Notes under the pieces: generated by a model
Seen by the model: only the letters and a program-made list of their open reading frames with translations
The model's database searches: none
What the model was told of the DNA's origin: nothing
Source: Brachyspira hampsonii
GTDB taxonomy: Bacteria > Spirochaetota > Brachyspiria > Brachyspirales > Brachyspiraceae
Reading direction: 5' to 3'
DNA: 64,000 bases
Assembly: GCF_002214805.1 (NCBI RefSeq)
Contig: NZ_CP019914.1
Span: 868,001 to 932,000 of the forward strand
Made by a program: the position numbers and the translations under genes
Part shown: positions 36,519-48,145 of the stretch, in pieces
How the letters are laid out: the number at the start of each line of letters is the position of its first letter
How positions within the stretch are numbered: the first letter of the stretch is position 1

Positions 36519-36730
36519 AACGCGTTAAACTAGCTATAAAAAATAAATCTAATCAATAATCAAAATTCAGACTATAAGTTTAAAATCTATTTACCGCGTG
36601 CTGTTAAAGTCCTCAAATTGAAAAAACTTGGGCGGGCATGCTTTTTCTATATAAGTATCAAATATAAATAGAATTAAAAAGTCAAATAAAGTAAAAAGTA
36701 TAAAGGGCGGGGGTATGTAATTTAAATTTT
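36519..36730. repeat. G-rich intergenic repeat family, copy B
   Basis: Part of the 690-base gene-free stretch 36413-37103. Landmarks: AACGCGTT (36519-36526), ACCGCGTG (36593-36600), CTTGGGCGGGCATGCTTTTT (36627-36646), AAAGGGCGGGGGTATGTAA (from 36702). Between B and C two reversed pieces of the 3' landmark occur (CTCCCCACCCTATA at about 36745 and CACCCACCCTAG at about 36826). Confidence 0.75.
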
Positions 36731-36861
36731 AAAACCTTATTACACTCCCCACCCTATAGGTTATTTTGCTTTATATTTATATTTTAAATAGTATTATTAT
36801 ATAAGCTTTATTCTCTTATTATAACACCCACCCTAGTTTTATTTAAATTTTTAACTATAAC

Positions 36862-37062
36862 AACGCACGCAGAATATAATTATAAATATAAACAAAATCA
36901 TCAATTCAACTTCAATTACATATAAAATTTAGTTAACCGTGCGTTAAATAAATCTTCAAATTTAATAAACGCTTGGGCGGGCATGCTTTTACTAAAGAAG
37001 TAATAAATACAAAGAAAGTTTTTATTGCAGTATAAAGTGTTAAACTTTAAAGGGTGGGGAGT
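36862..37062. repeat. G-rich intergenic repeat family, copy C
   Basis: AACGCACG (36862-36869) and its complement CGTGCGTT (36938-36945), then CTTGGGCGGGCATGCTTTTA (36972-36991) and AAAGGGTGGGGAG (from 37049). Same order and similar spacing as copy B and, more loosely, copy A at 9087. It ends about 40 bases beyond the dcd stop. Confidence 0.75.
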
Positions 37063-37103
37063 TAAAATGAATTTTTAAACATAGTTTATTTATTGAAAAT
37101 ATT

Positions 37104-37622
37104 TTATTTGAAATCTTTATAAAGCATACTAGGCTGAACATCAGTATTATTCTGATATTTACTGCTCGTATACTCTTCATATTCTCCGTCTATGGTGTGA
37201 TAATAAAGCTGAGCTATTTCAACTTCAGGATATATTATTATAGGCTTTATACAGAATATCTCTAAAGTCCAATAACCAGAAAAGCCGACATCTCCGAATC
37301 CTGCTGTGATATGAATAAATATTCCAAGCCTTCCTATAGATGATCTTCCCTCTATCATAGGAACAAAATTTTTGGTGCTTGTATACTCTAAAGTTCTTCC
37401 TAAATATAATTCATTAGGTTTTAATTCATAACCGTTTTTTGGTATTATTATTTCCTCTACATCATTAGCTTTTTTCATATCAAGAATTTTATCTTTGTAT
37501 ACTAAGAGTTTATTATGAAGTTTCACATTATAACTATTAGAATTTAATTGTTTTCTATTAAATGGTTCTATTATTATATCTCTGCCAAGATTCTTTTCTA
37601 TTTCAAGCCCAGACAAAATCAT
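37104..37622 (-). CDS. dcd: dCTP deaminase / dUTPase-family protein
   Basis: 172 residues of the Dcd/Dut trimer family: NSNSYNVKLHNKLL near the N-terminus, IEGRSSIGRLGIFIHITAGFGDVGFSGYWTLE (SSxxRxG, HxTA and the TLE with the catalytic Glu), and a QLYYH strand. The enzyme converts dCTP to dUTP (and to dUMP in bifunctional forms) for thymidylate synthesis. Which form this is cannot be settled by eye. Transcribed alone into the repeat zone. Confidence 0.9.
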   Translation of the reverse strand: MILSGLEIEKNLGRDIIIEPFNRKQLNSNSYNVKLHNKLLVYKDKILDMKKANDVEEIIIPKNGYELKPNELYLGRTLEYTSTKNFVPMIEGRSSIGRLGIFIHITAGFGDVGFSGYWTLEIFCIKPIIIYPEVEIAQLYYHTIDGEYEEYTSSKYQNNTDVQPSMLYKDFK

Positions 37623-37739
37623 CTATTTCTATCCTATTTTATAATATTTTTATTTAATAAATTATCAATTATTTTTCTTTATTTTTCGGTATTATTATAG
37701 TATAATTTACACACTAAAATAAAATGATGGAGTTATTAA

Positions 37740-39071
37740 ATGCTATCTATAAATTATAAAAATGTATTAGGATTTTTACAAGAGCATGAATTAGAATATC
37801 TTTCTGAACATGCTAAATATGCAAATGAACTTCTTGAAAACAAAAAAGGTGCCGGCAATGACTTTTTAGGCTGGGTTAATTTACCAACAGAAGCTTTGAA
37901 AATGGTTAAAGAAATTGATGAATTATCCAAAGAAATAAGAGAAAATGCTGAAGTATTAGTATCAGTAGGTATAGGCGGATCTTATTTAGGCGGAAAAGCA
38001 GTAATTGAATCATTTTTAAATCCTTTCTCTCAGGCTAAAAAAGGAAATACTCAGATTGTATATGCCGGTCATAACATGAACGGAGAATATTTCAAACATT
38101 TACTTGATTACTTAGAAGGAAAAGATTTTTATATTAATGTAATATCCAAAAGCGGTACTACAACAGAACCTGCTATAGCTTTCAGAATGCTTAAAGAATA
38201 TGCTGAAAAAAGATACGGTAAAGAAGGAGCCGCTAAAAGAATAATAGCTACTACAGATAAAGCAAAAGGGGCTTTAAAAACATTATCCAATGAAAATAAA
38301 TACAGAACTTTTGTTATACCTGATGATGTAGGCGGAAGATATTCTGTACTTACTCCAGTAGGACTAATCCCTATAGCTGCTGCTGGAATAAATATAGAAG
38401 AGTTTGTGAAAGGCTTTGATGCTATGGCTAAATTAACTAAAGAAATGGATTATAAGAAAAACCCTTCTATGTTATATGCTATGCTTAGAAATGCACTTTA
38501 TGCTAAAGGATACAGTACAGAAATAATGGTTAATTATATACCTAGAATGCATTATGTATCAGAATGGTGGAAACAATTATATGGAGAAAGCGAAGGTAAA
38601 GATAAAAAAGGTATATTCCCTGCTTCTGTTGATTTCTCTACTGATTTACATTCTTTAGGTCAGTTTATACAGGACGGTAAAAGAGGATTATTTGAAACTG
38701 TTATAAGAGTTGATAAAGAAGACATCGATTTAAAAATCAAAAAAGAGGATTCTGATTTGGACGGGCTTAATTATTTAGATGGAAAATCTTTACATGAAAT
38801 AAATAAATCAGCATTAGAAGCTACAGTGTTGGCCCATGTTGATGGAGGAGTACCAAATATTATAGTAGATTTAGATAAAATTACTCCTTTCACTATTGGA
38901 GAGCTTTTATACTTCTTTGAAAAAGCATGCGGTATATCAGGTTATATGCTTGGTGTTAATCCATTCGATCAGCCTGGAGTTGAAGCATACAAGAAAAATA
39001 TGTTTGCTATGCTTGGTAAAAAAGGTTATGAAGAGATGGGTAAAACTTTAAGAGCAAGATTAGAAAAATAA
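37740..39071 (+). CDS. pgi: Glucose-6-phosphate isomerase
   Basis: 443 residues, the shorter Bacillus-like form. GIGGSYLGGKAVIE and VISKSGTTTEPAIAFR are the sugar-phosphate (SIS) contacts; DVGGRYSVLTPVGLIP and the closing PFDQPGVEAYKKNMF carry the other family signatures. It interconverts glucose-6-P and fructose-6-P in glycolysis and receives the product of the 6-phospho-alpha-glucosidase encoded at 41776. GGAG lies before the ATG; a terminator follows. Confidence 0.97.
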   Translation: MLSINYKNVLGFLQEHELEYLSEHAKYANELLENKKGAGNDFLGWVNLPTEALKMVKEIDELSKEIRENAEVLVSVGIGGSYLGGKAVIESFLNPFSQAKKGNTQIVYAGHNMNGEYFKHLLDYLEGKDFYINVISKSGTTTEPAIAFRMLKEYAEKRYGKEGAAKRIIATTDKAKGALKTLSNENKYRTFVIPDDVGGRYSVLTPVGLIPIAAAGINIEEFVKGFDAMAKLTKEMDYKKNPSMLYAMLRNALYAKGYSTEIMVNYIPRMHYVSEWWKQLYGESEGKDKKGIFPASVDFSTDLHSLGQFIQDGKRGLFETVIRVDKEDIDLKIKKEDSDLDGLNYLDGKSLHEINKSALEATVLAHVDGGVPNIIVDLDKITPFTIGELLYFFEKACGISGYMLGVNPFDQPGVEAYKKNMFAMLGKKGYEEMGKTLRARLEK

Positions 39072-39090
39072 TATAATTAATATATTATTA

Positions 39091-39132
39091 AGGCTGGTAA
39101 TAAATAATATTTATTATCGGCCTTTAATTTTT
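39091..39132 (+). terminator. Terminator of pgi
   Basis: AAGGCTGGTAATAAATA pairs with TATTTATTATCGGCCTT (17 bp with wobbles), followed by TAATTTTTTA. Confidence 0.8.
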
Positions 39133-39279
39133 TATAAAGAACAATTTAATTATCACTTACTTTATAATATACATTTCAATAATTATGTAAACTCATTATT
39201 AAAAAATTTTTATCAATTAACATAACAATGCAGATTTATGATATCCTTAACCGATAATAACTTGTAAGAGGGTATCAAC

Positions 39280-40974
39280 ATGAAAAACATAAGATATAAA
39301 TATTTATTTGTTATTTTATCGGTAGTATTCATTTCTACTTTAGAAAATTTATATAGTCAGATAGCTGTAAATACTTATTCTTTAGAAATCAGTACTAACG
39401 ATATAGAAATAGTTAAATTTATAAATGGCTATCAGCTTTATTTAAAGAAAAAGCCGAATGTATATGGATATAGAATACAATTAAAAAGACAAGACGGATT
39501 TAATTCCTATCTTTATATTGATAACAGCGGCAATTCTAATTCTATAGTTAGAATAAAAGAAAGCGATTATCATTATAAACTTGGAGAAGTATTTAAAATA
39601 TTTATTCCTCAAAATATCTATTTAGATAATAGAAATAATAATTCTTTATTTACTTTAAGAGATAATATTAGTCTTATTTTAGAGGCTTATGATATCAATA
39701 ATAATACCTTAATAAATAATGAAATAATATTAAAGGCAAATAATGCTGATATTTCAACTCCTACTATAACACTTAGAAATGTAGAAAAAGAAGGCGATCT
39801 CTATGCATTTTATTTATACTACTCCGGAGGCGATAACGGAGAATATGCATTTTATGTAAGAGAAGGAAGAACAAATACAGCATACAAATTGATAGATACT
39901 TCTTACGGAAATACTGCTAATTATGATAAAAGCGGCATTATATTAGAGGATACATTTAACAGATCTTTAGGTAAAAAACTTTATATAAAAGCATATTTTA
40001 AACAGCTTCCTGAAGACAGATATTTATCTTTCAATGTATTTAATACTCAAGGTCAAAGTTTTACTTTTCCTATAGATTATGTTATAGAAACTACAAATGT
40101 ACAAGAAGAAGTAATACCTCCTCCAATGCCTAGCGGAGGAAATGAGGGACCTGTAAAAATAAGACCTTCAGATAAAATTATAGAAACTTCTACTAATACT
40201 ATAATAGTAAAAAAAGATGTTCCTATTAAGAAAGAAAGCAATCAAATAAAAATTTTATCTTCTGCTAATATAGTTGAAAAGCCTGTAGTTAATGAAAGTC
40301 CTGTAATTAATGAAGAGCCTGCAATTGATAAAAAGCCTGCAGCAGATGAAAAATATAATTATAACTTGGAAGCTATGAATAACTTAAATAATGCAAGCAA
40401 ATCATTCAATACTCCTAATAATTATGTAAAAGATGCAGAGGAATTAAGTGATAAATTTAAAAGCATTATTGAAAGATATAAGGATAAAGGAAGTATGGAC
40501 TTAGTTGTAGTACTAGATACAACAGAGAGTATGCATCCTTATTTGAAAGCTATAAAAAGAGATATAAGAGGTATGGTTACAGAATTATTTGATAATCATA
40601 AATATTCAAGAGTGGGTTTTTTGCTTTACAGAGATGTGAAAGATACTTATCTTACAAAAAAAATAGATTTTAGTGATAATCTTAATTTTATAAATAGAGA
40701 AGTTAATTATTTCTATGCAGCAGGAGGCGGAGATAAGGCTGAACCTATGTATGAAGCTTTGCAGGAGGCATTAGAAACATTTGAGTATATAAATCAAAAA
40801 AGATTAATAGTAGTTATTACAGATGCACCTGCTAAAGTAATAGGAAGATCTGATTTAGATTTGAATTTATCTACAGCCAAAGAAAAAAATGTTACTGTAG
40901 AATTTATACTGGTTTCTGAAATAGAAGAAGAGGAAGATCTTTCTGATGATTATTTATACTTTTTTAATTTTTAA
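39280..40974 (+). CDS. Exported protein with C-terminal von Willebrand factor A domain
   Basis: 564 residues. A signal peptide of about 27, a long beta-rich N-terminal region (about 30-270), a Pro/Glu/Asn linker with NESPVINEEPAIDKKPA-type repeats (about 340-360), then a vWA domain (about 405-555). The MIDAS is DTTES at 413-417 (DxTxS variant of DxSxS), with AGGGDKAEPMYEAL (the distal Thr/Asp region) and VVITDAP. vWA domains bind proteins in a metal-dependent way; here probably at the surface or in the periplasm. GAGGG sits before the ATG. Stands alone. Confidence 0.83.
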   Translation: MKNIRYKYLFVILSVVFISTLENLYSQIAVNTYSLEISTNDIEIVKFINGYQLYLKKKPNVYGYRIQLKRQDGFNSYLYIDNSGNSNSIVRIKESDYHYKLGEVFKIFIPQNIYLDNRNNNSLFTLRDNISLILEAYDINNNTLINNEIILKANNADISTPTITLRNVEKEGDLYAFYLYYSGGDNGEYAFYVREGRTNTAYKLIDTSYGNTANYDKSGIILEDTFNRSLGKKLYIKAYFKQLPEDRYLSFNVFNTQGQSFTFPIDYVIETTNVQEEVIPPPMPSGGNEGPVKIRPSDKIIETSTNTIIVKKDVPIKKESNQIKILSSANIVEKPVVNESPVINEEPAIDKKPAADEKYNYNLEAMNNLNNASKSFNTPNNYVKDAEELSDKFKSIIERYKDKGSMDLVVVLDTTESMHPYLKAIKRDIRGMVTELFDNHKYSRVGFLLYRDVKDTYLTKKIDFSDNLNFINREVNYFYAAGGGDKAEPMYEALQEALETFEYINQKRLIVVITDAPAKVIGRSDLDLNLSTAKEKNVTVEFILVSEIEEEEDLSDDYLYFFNF

Positions 40975-40995
40975 ATAGGCATATTGATAATAATG

Positions 40996-41034
40996 AAAAA
41001 AAGCCCTTACTGAATAAGTTTGGGCTTTTTATTA
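40996..41034. terminator. Bidirectional terminator between convergent genes
   Basis: AAAAAGCCC and GGGCTTTTT pair around a 15-base loop, giving T runs on both strands for the vWA gene and the convergent PAP2 gene. Confidence 0.85.
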
Positions 41035-41628
41035 TATTTGTGTATTATCAAATTTATTTATAATTGCAATTTGATTTAATCTGTATTCGATATTTAATTT
41101 ATTAAAAATAAAATATGTTAAACAAGATACAGTTATTCCAATGAATGCCCCAAATACTACATCACTAGGATAATGAACTACTAAATAAACCCTTGAAAAA
41201 CCTATTAATACAGCAATTAATACTGCTATAAAACTATATTTTTTATTAAAATAAAGAAAAATAGGAAAAAGCACAGCAAATGATGCAGTAGTATGAGAAG
41301 AAGGACAAGAAAAAGAGGTTTCAATATGCTTTCCAACTGCAATCCAATATTCTTGATAAATTGGCTCTGTAAAAGGTCTTTCCCTTGCTATTAATGGCTT
41401 TAATATAATAGCTCCTATAAGTACAGATATAAATAAACTTACAGCCATATTAATACCGCAAACTCTAGTTCTTTTTACAAATATTAATATGATTGTAAAT
41501 ATCATCAAAGGGATTGATTCTCCTAAATATGTTATTGATGAAAAAAACAAATCTAGTATATTATAATTATTATGTAAACTATGAGCGAACTCTATGATGC
41601 TTTTATCAAAAATATTTATTATATTCAT
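41032..41628 (-). CDS. PAP2-family membrane phosphatase
   Basis: 198 residues with about five membrane segments. The three phosphatase motifs are present: KPLIARERPF, SCPSSHTTAS (PSGH-type with His) and RVYLVVHYPSDVVFG. Such enzymes dephosphorylate lipid phosphates, including undecaprenyl diphosphate or phosphatidate, at the membrane's outer face. The substrate is not fixed by the sequence. Confidence 0.9.
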   Translation of the reverse strand: MNIINIFDKSIIEFAHSLHNNYNILDLFFSSITYLGESIPLMIFTIILIFVKRTRVCGINMAVSLFISVLIGAIILKPLIARERPFTEPIYQEYWIAVGKHIETSFSCPSSHTTASFAVLFPIFLYFNKKYSFIAVLIAVLIGFSRVYLVVHYPSDVVFGAFIGITVSCLTYFIFNKLNIEYRLNQIAIINKFDNTQI

Positions 41629-41707
41629 TTATAATTCCTGTAATTAATTTTTTAATAAAACAATTATATCTTGAATATGTAATAAATTTTTTTTAGTAAT
41701 GATATAT

Positions 41708-41748
41708 ATAAAAAAATAGGAAAGGAGTAATAATTCCCCTTCCCTATT
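41708..41748 (-). terminator. Terminator of the alpha-glucoside operon
   Basis: On the minus strand a 13-bp stem (AATAGGGAAGGGG with CTCCTTTCCTATT, two G-U pairs) is followed by TTTTTTTATA. It lies just after the 6-phospho-alpha-glucosidase gene. Confidence 0.85.
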
Positions 41749-41775
41749 ATATATAAAATAATTATTAAAAAATAA

Positions 41776-44723
<2,948 letters not shown>

Positions 44724-44828
44724 TTTATATCCCCCTATGCAAATTTTTATATCATAATCTAGAGTTTTTATAAATCTCTAAAATATTTTGCATCATCCTT
44801 TTCAAACGCAAACGAAATAAAAAATAAA

Positions 44829-46187
44829 TTATTTTAAATAATCTAAATATGGCTTCTGAGAATCTATCATTCTATCAACCATCTCTTCAATATTTTTACA
44901 TACATTAACAACAGGGTTAGCAAGTATAGCCTGTATGGCATACTCTTTTTTATGATGTATAGCAGCCTCAGCAGTTAAATCGTATACGCTTACATAATTT
45001 CTTAAAAGTGATAAATAACCTTTAGGAACATTATTTAATTTTACGCCTTTAACTCCGTCTTTGCTTATTTCAGCAGGTACTTCAACCGCTATCCAATTAG
45101 GCAAATCTTCTATTAATCCGTCATTCAAAATATTCACAGCTTCTTCTACATAACTTTCATTTGTAACTATGCCGTTTATTATGCTTGAAGCTCTTTCTTT
45201 TACTCTTAATTCTATTTTAGGCTCTGTTTTAGAAAGTACAGTTCTATATAATTCATAAAAATCTAATATTCCTCTATGATCAACCACATCCCAAGCCCAA
45301 GCTATATACTCTCCAAAATGGCTGTCTACTGTTATAGGTAATAATTTATATTTTTCTAATATTACTTTCAAAAGTCTCCTATCAGCCCATATAAACTCAC
45401 CTTTCAATTTCTCTTCTATAGAGTGATCAAAACTTTCTGTTTTTGAAAATGCATTATTTTCTTTAGCGTATTTTAATAAATCACTATACCCTACTTCATG
45501 CTCAAAATAGCCATGAGCATTTTTTAATACATCAGGATATAAATCTTTTCCTGTTTTTTTATCTTTAATTTCTAATAAGCAGCTGAAATGATTAAGTCCT
45601 CCTGCTTTTATATCTAATGACTCATAATTCATTCTTAAAATTTTTGGAAGCCATTTATGAAGCCAGCCTATTTCATGGCACATACCTATAAATTTAGCAT
45701 TAGGATAAACTCTTTTCACAGCTGTACATATAGCAGTCATAGGATTTGAAAAATTAAATATATAAGCATTAGGACATATATCCATAGCATCTTTTACTAT
45801 ATCCAAAATAGGAGGAATAATTCTTAAAGAGTGAAATACTCCTCCAGGTCCTCCATTTTCTCCATAAACCTGATGAATGCCATACTGCATAGGTATTTTC
45901 CAATCTTCATCCCATAATTGAAATCTATCTCCCACCTCTATGGAACTTATAATAAAATCAGCATTCTTAAAAGCCTCTTTCCTATCTGTAGCAGCATCAA
46001 CTGTAAAATTTAATTTATTTAATTCTATAAACTCTTTAACATAATCATATACTTTTTTTAAAGCAGTAGGATTAATATCCAATAATGTAACATGAGAACC
46101 TTCTAAAGATTTAGTAGAGAAAATATCTCCAAGCATATCACATCCGAATTGTGCACTTCCTGCACCAACCAAAACAAATTTAATCAT
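44829..46187 (-). CDS. GH4-family glycosidase, CHE-motif subgroup
   Basis: 452 residues with NAD site FVLVGAGSAQFG, YIFNFSNPM and the subgroup motif at 170-173, MCHEIGW. GH4 members for non-phosphorylated alpha-galactosides or alpha-glucosides carry CHS or CHG at this place. As I recall, a CHE motif belongs to an alpha-galacturonidase-like group, so the substrate may be a uronide or another alpha-glycoside rather than a PTS product. First gene of the operon, divergent from the LacI-type regulator, so it is probably induced by the same sugar. Confidence 0.85.
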   Translation of the reverse strand: MIKFVLVGAGSAQFGCDMLGDIFSTKSLEGSHVTLLDINPTALKKVYDYVKEFIELNKLNFTVDAATDRKEAFKNADFIISSIEVGDRFQLWDEDWKIPMQYGIHQVYGENGGPGGVFHSLRIIPPILDIVKDAMDICPNAYIFNFSNPMTAICTAVKRVYPNAKFIGMCHEIGWLHKWLPKILRMNYESLDIKAGGLNHFSCLLEIKDKKTGKDLYPDVLKNAHGYFEHEVGYSDLLKYAKENNAFSKTESFDHSIEEKLKGEFIWADRRLLKVILEKYKLLPITVDSHFGEYIAWAWDVVDHRGILDFYELYRTVLSKTEPKIELRVKERASSIINGIVTNESYVEEAVNILNDGLIEDLPNWIAVEVPAEISKDGVKGVKLNNVPKGYLSLLRNYVSVYDLTAEAAIHHKKEYAIQAILANPVVNVCKNIEEMVDRMIDSQKPYLDYLK

Positions 46188-46293
46188 TTCCGTCTCCTTC
46201 TTTCTTATTTATAAAATTGAATACCAATCAAATAAATAATATCAACATATAACTATTATACACCAATAAGATACAATGTCAATAAAATGATAC

Positions 46294-46332
46294 TAAAAAA
46301 TCATTTTTTTATAAATAAAAAATCATTTTTTA
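46294..46332. promoter_or_regulatory. Paired palindromic operator candidate
   Basis: Two near-identical odd-centred palindromes, AAAAAATCATTTTTT (centre C at 46302) and TAAAAAATCATTTTTTA (centre C at 46324). The centres are exactly 22 bp apart, two helical turns. They lie in the 294-base divergent region between the GH4 operon and the LacI-type gene, so they are the natural candidate sites for that regulator. Confidence 0.6.
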
Positions 46333-46481
46333 GTTGAAATTATCTATTTTTTCTATAAAATACTATATTATTAAATATTAATTGCTATTTTTCTCAATAT
46401 TTATTATATTTTTAATATCATTATTATGATATTATATATTTCAAGAAAACATAATATAAAAAATAATACAGGATTAATTTA

Positions 46482-47456
46482 ATGGTACAGAAAGATAAAG
46501 TCGAGCATATTGCTAAAATTCTGAATATTGCAGAAACGACTGTAAAAAGATTTTTTTATTGTCCGGAAAAACTGCATAGTGATACTTTCAGAGCAATAAT
46601 GTCTGTTTTGGCACAATACTATCCTGAGGATTTAAGAACAATAGTAAAATCTGATTACAGAGATATACTATTCATATTAAGCGACCATAATCTAATGATA
46701 GTTTCTGATATAATTAAATATCTTCAGAAAATAACTTTAAAATATAATATTTCAATAAGGCTATATGAAAATAGTCAAAATATACCTTTGAATATATTGA
46801 TTAATAAAAACAAAAAAAAATGGAGCGATATCAGAGGTATAATAAGTTTATCAACTGAAACTGAAGAAATTACAAATGACTTTTTAATACCCACAGTATT
46901 TATAAATATGCCGCAGCAGGAATACGGATTAAATATAGATGTCAATGATTATTTAGGAGGAAAGCTAGCTATAGAACATTTATATGAAAATGATTGGAAA
47001 AAACCTGCTTTTGTTGGGCATTATGAATTAAACGGAGATATAGTGGAAAGATACGAAGGCGTAAAAACAGCATGCGATAATCTAAACATAGAATGCAAAC
47101 TATTTACTACATATAATTTTTCTATGGAAGAATCGTACAATATAACAAAGAAAATTTTGCATGACAAAACAATAGATTCTATTTTTTATTTTTGCGATCA
47201 AATGGCTATAGGAGGAATAAAGGCTATAAATGAATACGGATATGAAATGGGAAAAGATATAGGCATAATAGGATTTGATAATTTAGAAATATCAGAATTT
47301 CTAGGATTAAGCTCTATGGATCAGAAATTATATGAAAAGATTTTATATTCTATAGAATATATTTTATTTGGAAATGGAAAATCTTTTACAGAAAAATCTC
47401 CTATAATAAGTTATACTCCTGAGGTAGTAGCTAGAAAAAGCTCTTTAAGAATATAA
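46482..47456 (+). CDS. LacI/GalR-family transcriptional regulator
   Basis: 324 residues. An atypical N-terminal helix-turn-helix (KVEHIAKILNIAETTVKRFFY, about 6-26) followed by a periplasmic-binding-like effector domain: LGGKLAIEHLYENDWKKPAFVG, SIFYFCDQMAIGGIKAINEYG and DIGIIGFDNLEISEF. It would bind a sugar or sugar phosphate and control the divergent GH4-PTS-GH4 operon. The DNA-binding helix differs from the common LacI pattern, which fits the unusual AT-rich palindromes between the genes. Confidence 0.9.
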   Translation: MVQKDKVEHIAKILNIAETTVKRFFYCPEKLHSDTFRAIMSVLAQYYPEDLRTIVKSDYRDILFILSDHNLMIVSDIIKYLQKITLKYNISIRLYENSQNIPLNILINKNKKKWSDIRGIISLSTETEEITNDFLIPTVFINMPQQEYGLNIDVNDYLGGKLAIEHLYENDWKKPAFVGHYELNGDIVERYEGVKTACDNLNIECKLFTTYNFSMEESYNITKKILHDKTIDSIFYFCDQMAIGGIKAINEYGYEMGKDIGIIGFDNLEISEFLGLSSMDQKLYEKILYSIEYILFGNGKSFTEKSPIISYTPEVVARKSSLRI

Positions 47457-47462
47457 AATATA

Positions 47463-48128
47463 TTAAAATAAATCTTTAATCATATCAGGGTATTTAATAT
47501 TGTTAATTTTTGATATTCCTGCTTCATTATCAAATTCAGTTATATGTACTTTTATAGGCTCTATTTGACTTGCTATATATTTTATAACATTAGCTGACAC
47601 AAATACATCTTTTCTAACATTGATAATAATAAAAGGTATTTTAAATCCCCTAGTATAAAATAATTCCACCTGCTCTAAAGATGAATGTATAACATTGTAA
47701 TCATATTCTATAATAGGTATTATATGAATTTCATTTTCTTTTTCTATATCAAGTATCAAATCCATAAAATTATAATTTTCTTTTATAGGTAAATATAAAG
47801 GCAATGATTCAAATACCATATAATCGTAAATATTATTATTTTCATCTATAAGATCCGTAATATCTCTTTCATCTATTTTTGTATTAATACTGTGAAGAGG
47901 AGAAATATTTCCATTAGTAGCATACGATACAAATATTTCTGAAGCTTTTAGATATGTTGTATTTTTTATATATTCAGGATCAAATAATTTATTATCCCGT
48001 ATTTCCATCACAAAAGGTTTATAATAGCATATAGTTTTATTAAGCATCTTTAACGATGACACTATATGAGAAGAAATATAAGTCTTACCGACATGGCTTT
48101 TATCAGATATAATACAAAAGAGCTTCAT
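47463..48128 (-). CDS. BioD-like (dethiobiotin synthetase family) ATPase
   Basis: 221 residues. A P-loop-type start CIISDKSHVGKTYISSHIV and YYKPF fit the BioD fold, and YDYMVFESLPLYLP stands where BioD has its glutamate region. The first part of the P-loop is changed (SDKSHVGKT instead of GTDTxVGKT), and no bio genes are near, so a role other than biotin synthesis is possible. It follows the GH57 gene by 17 bases on the same strand and is likely co-transcribed. Confidence 0.6.
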   Translation of the reverse strand: MKLFCIISDKSHVGKTYISSHIVSSLKMLNKTICYYKPFVMEIRDNKLFDPEYIKNTTYLKASEIFVSYATNGNISPLHSINTKIDERDITDLIDENNNIYDYMVFESLPLYLPIKENYNFMDLILDIEKENEIHIIPIIEYDYNVIHSSLEQVELFYTRGFKIPFIIINVRKDVFVSANVIKYIASQIEPIKVHITEFDNEAGISKINNIKYPDMIKDLF

Positions 48129-48145
48129 ATATACTACCTTTAAAA

